Shown here: positions 63,263 through 64,000 of the stretch, piece after piece
How positions within the stretch are numbered: position 1 is the first letter of the stretch
Layout: each line of letters begins with the position of its first letter
Assembly (NCBI RefSeq): GCF_900635445.1
Contig: NZ_LR134117.1
Location: forward strand, 1,426,001 to 1,490,000
Direction: 5' to 3'
Origin: Serratia odorifera
GTDB taxonomy: Bacteria; Pseudomonadota; Gammaproteobacteria; Enterobacterales; Enterobacteriaceae
Length of the DNA stretch: 64,000 nt
Translations under genes and position numbers: made by a program
Notes under the pieces: model-generated
The model's database searches: none
Told to the model about the DNA's origin: nothing
Seen by the model: only the letters and a program-made list of their open reading frames with translations

Positions 63263-64000
63263 ATGAAATTTATCGGGAAACTGTTGCTGACGTTGCTGCT
63301 GTTGGTAGTGCTCGCGCTAGTGCTGCTGTATGTCATCGGGCAAACGCGTTGGGCCGCCGAGCGGCTCGGCAACTGGGTAAGCGATAACAGCGACTATCGG
63401 CTCAGCATAGGCAAAATCAGCCATGCCTGGCGTCAGCCGGCTCAAATCAGCCTGGAAGAGGTGACGCTGACGCGCCGCAACCAGCCGCAGTCGCTGGCCG
63501 CCAAACGGATCGATCTCGGCTTGAGTCTGCGCCAAATTACCAACCCGCGCTATTTCCACAGCGTCACGCTGCGCGACGGTACGCTGAACTTGCAGCCGCA
63601 GGCCTCGCTGCCATTGCAGGCGGACGTGCTGCAATTGAGCAATATGGCGCTGCAATCCAGCGATACCGATTGGCAGCTCAACGCGCAGAAGGTCAATGCC
63701 GGCATTACGCCATGGCAGCCAAAAGCCGGCCATGTACTGGGTGAAAACAACCAGTTCCAGTTCAGCGCCGGTTCACTGTCGCTGAACGGTATCCCCGCCT
63801 CCCCAGGTGCTGGTACAGGGAGAAATCAAACAAAATCGGCTGTTGCTGAACGATTTCGGCGCCGACCTGGCGCAGGGTGATCTGACCGGCAAGGCCAGCC
63901 GCGCCGCCGATGGCAGTTGGCTGGTGGAACGTCTGCGGTTGAGCAATGTACGGCTGCAAACGCCGCAGACGCTGACCCAGTTTTGGCAACGTTTTACCGC
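63263..64000 (+). CDS. yicH: AsmA-family protein YicH (partial, frameshifted as read)
   Basis: The start of an AsmA-like protein: one N-terminal membrane helix (about 5-26), then a periplasmic beta-rich domain (TRWAAERLGNWVSDNSDYRL; QFSAGSLSLNGIPAS). AsmA-type proteins shape outer-membrane lipid transport. The frame breaks at 63801-63804, where four C's should be three (IPASQVLVQGEIKQNRLLLNDFGADLAQGDLTGKA). The gene continues past the window end. Confidence 0.88.

Noticed and set aside
1..64000. CRISPR arrays, tRNA or rRNA genes
   Set aside because: No regularly spaced repeats and no tRNA cloverleaf or rRNA sequence was found on either strand by eye.

Overview
The window comes from an enterobacterial chromosome, most likely Serratia. 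The gene order trmL-cysE-gpsA-secB-grxC-yibN-gpmM-envC-yibQ-tdh-kbl-hldD and radC-rpmB-rpmG-mutM-coaD matches the E. coli 81-82 min region. The lipopolysaccharide core genes (waaQ, wabG, wabH, wabN, waaE) are of the type shared by Klebsiella and Serratia rather than the E. coli waa set.

Bases 1 to about 12,700 are the early half of a P2-like prophage. It reads: end of terminase gene P, portal gene Q, a terminator, the cos site, a small cassette with an adenine methylase, a leftward early operon (small genes, replication gene A, a PAPS-reductase-like protein, Dam methylase, 3'-5' exonuclease, TerB-like protein, Fil-like protein, Cox), the C repressor and the integrase. The prophage sits just beyond the 3' end of cpxP. 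The rest of the phage and the other attachment site lie left of the window.

Bases 12,756-25,870 carry the Cpx envelope-stress system (cpxP with its 3'-end sRNA CpxQ, and cpxRA), then trmL, cysE, gpsA-secB, grxC, yibN, gpmM-envC-yibQ and kbl-tdh. Bases 26,112-41,313 are the LPS inner and outer core cluster: heptose synthesis and transfer, the O-antigen ligase, several glycosyltransferases, a GlcNAc deacetylase, and waaA-waaE. They are arranged as three rightward runs interrupted by leftward genes. Bases 41,316-64,000 are housekeeping: coaD, mutM, rpmBG, radC, coaBC, dut, slmA, pyrE-rph with its attenuator, yicC, a truncated SDR gene, nupC, a DUF3574 lipoprotein, yicG, ligB, gmk-rpoZ-spoT-trmH-recG, gltS, xanP, and the start of yicH.

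Eight genes carry single-base frameshifts as read, nine events in all: phage gene A, envC, radC (two), coaBC, rph, ligB, recG and yicH. Eight are one-base gains. coaBC is normally essential, so most are probably sequence or assembly errors and not true pseudogenes.

The less expected items are: a roughly 90-bp MITE-like element in the rpmB leader; a structured repeat between secB and grxC; a phage operon coupling an exonuclease, a Cys-tailed Dam, a PAPS-reductase-like protein and the replication initiator; a second methylase cassette next to cos; paired 34-bp-spaced repressor operators; and a PurR-like operator before xanP.
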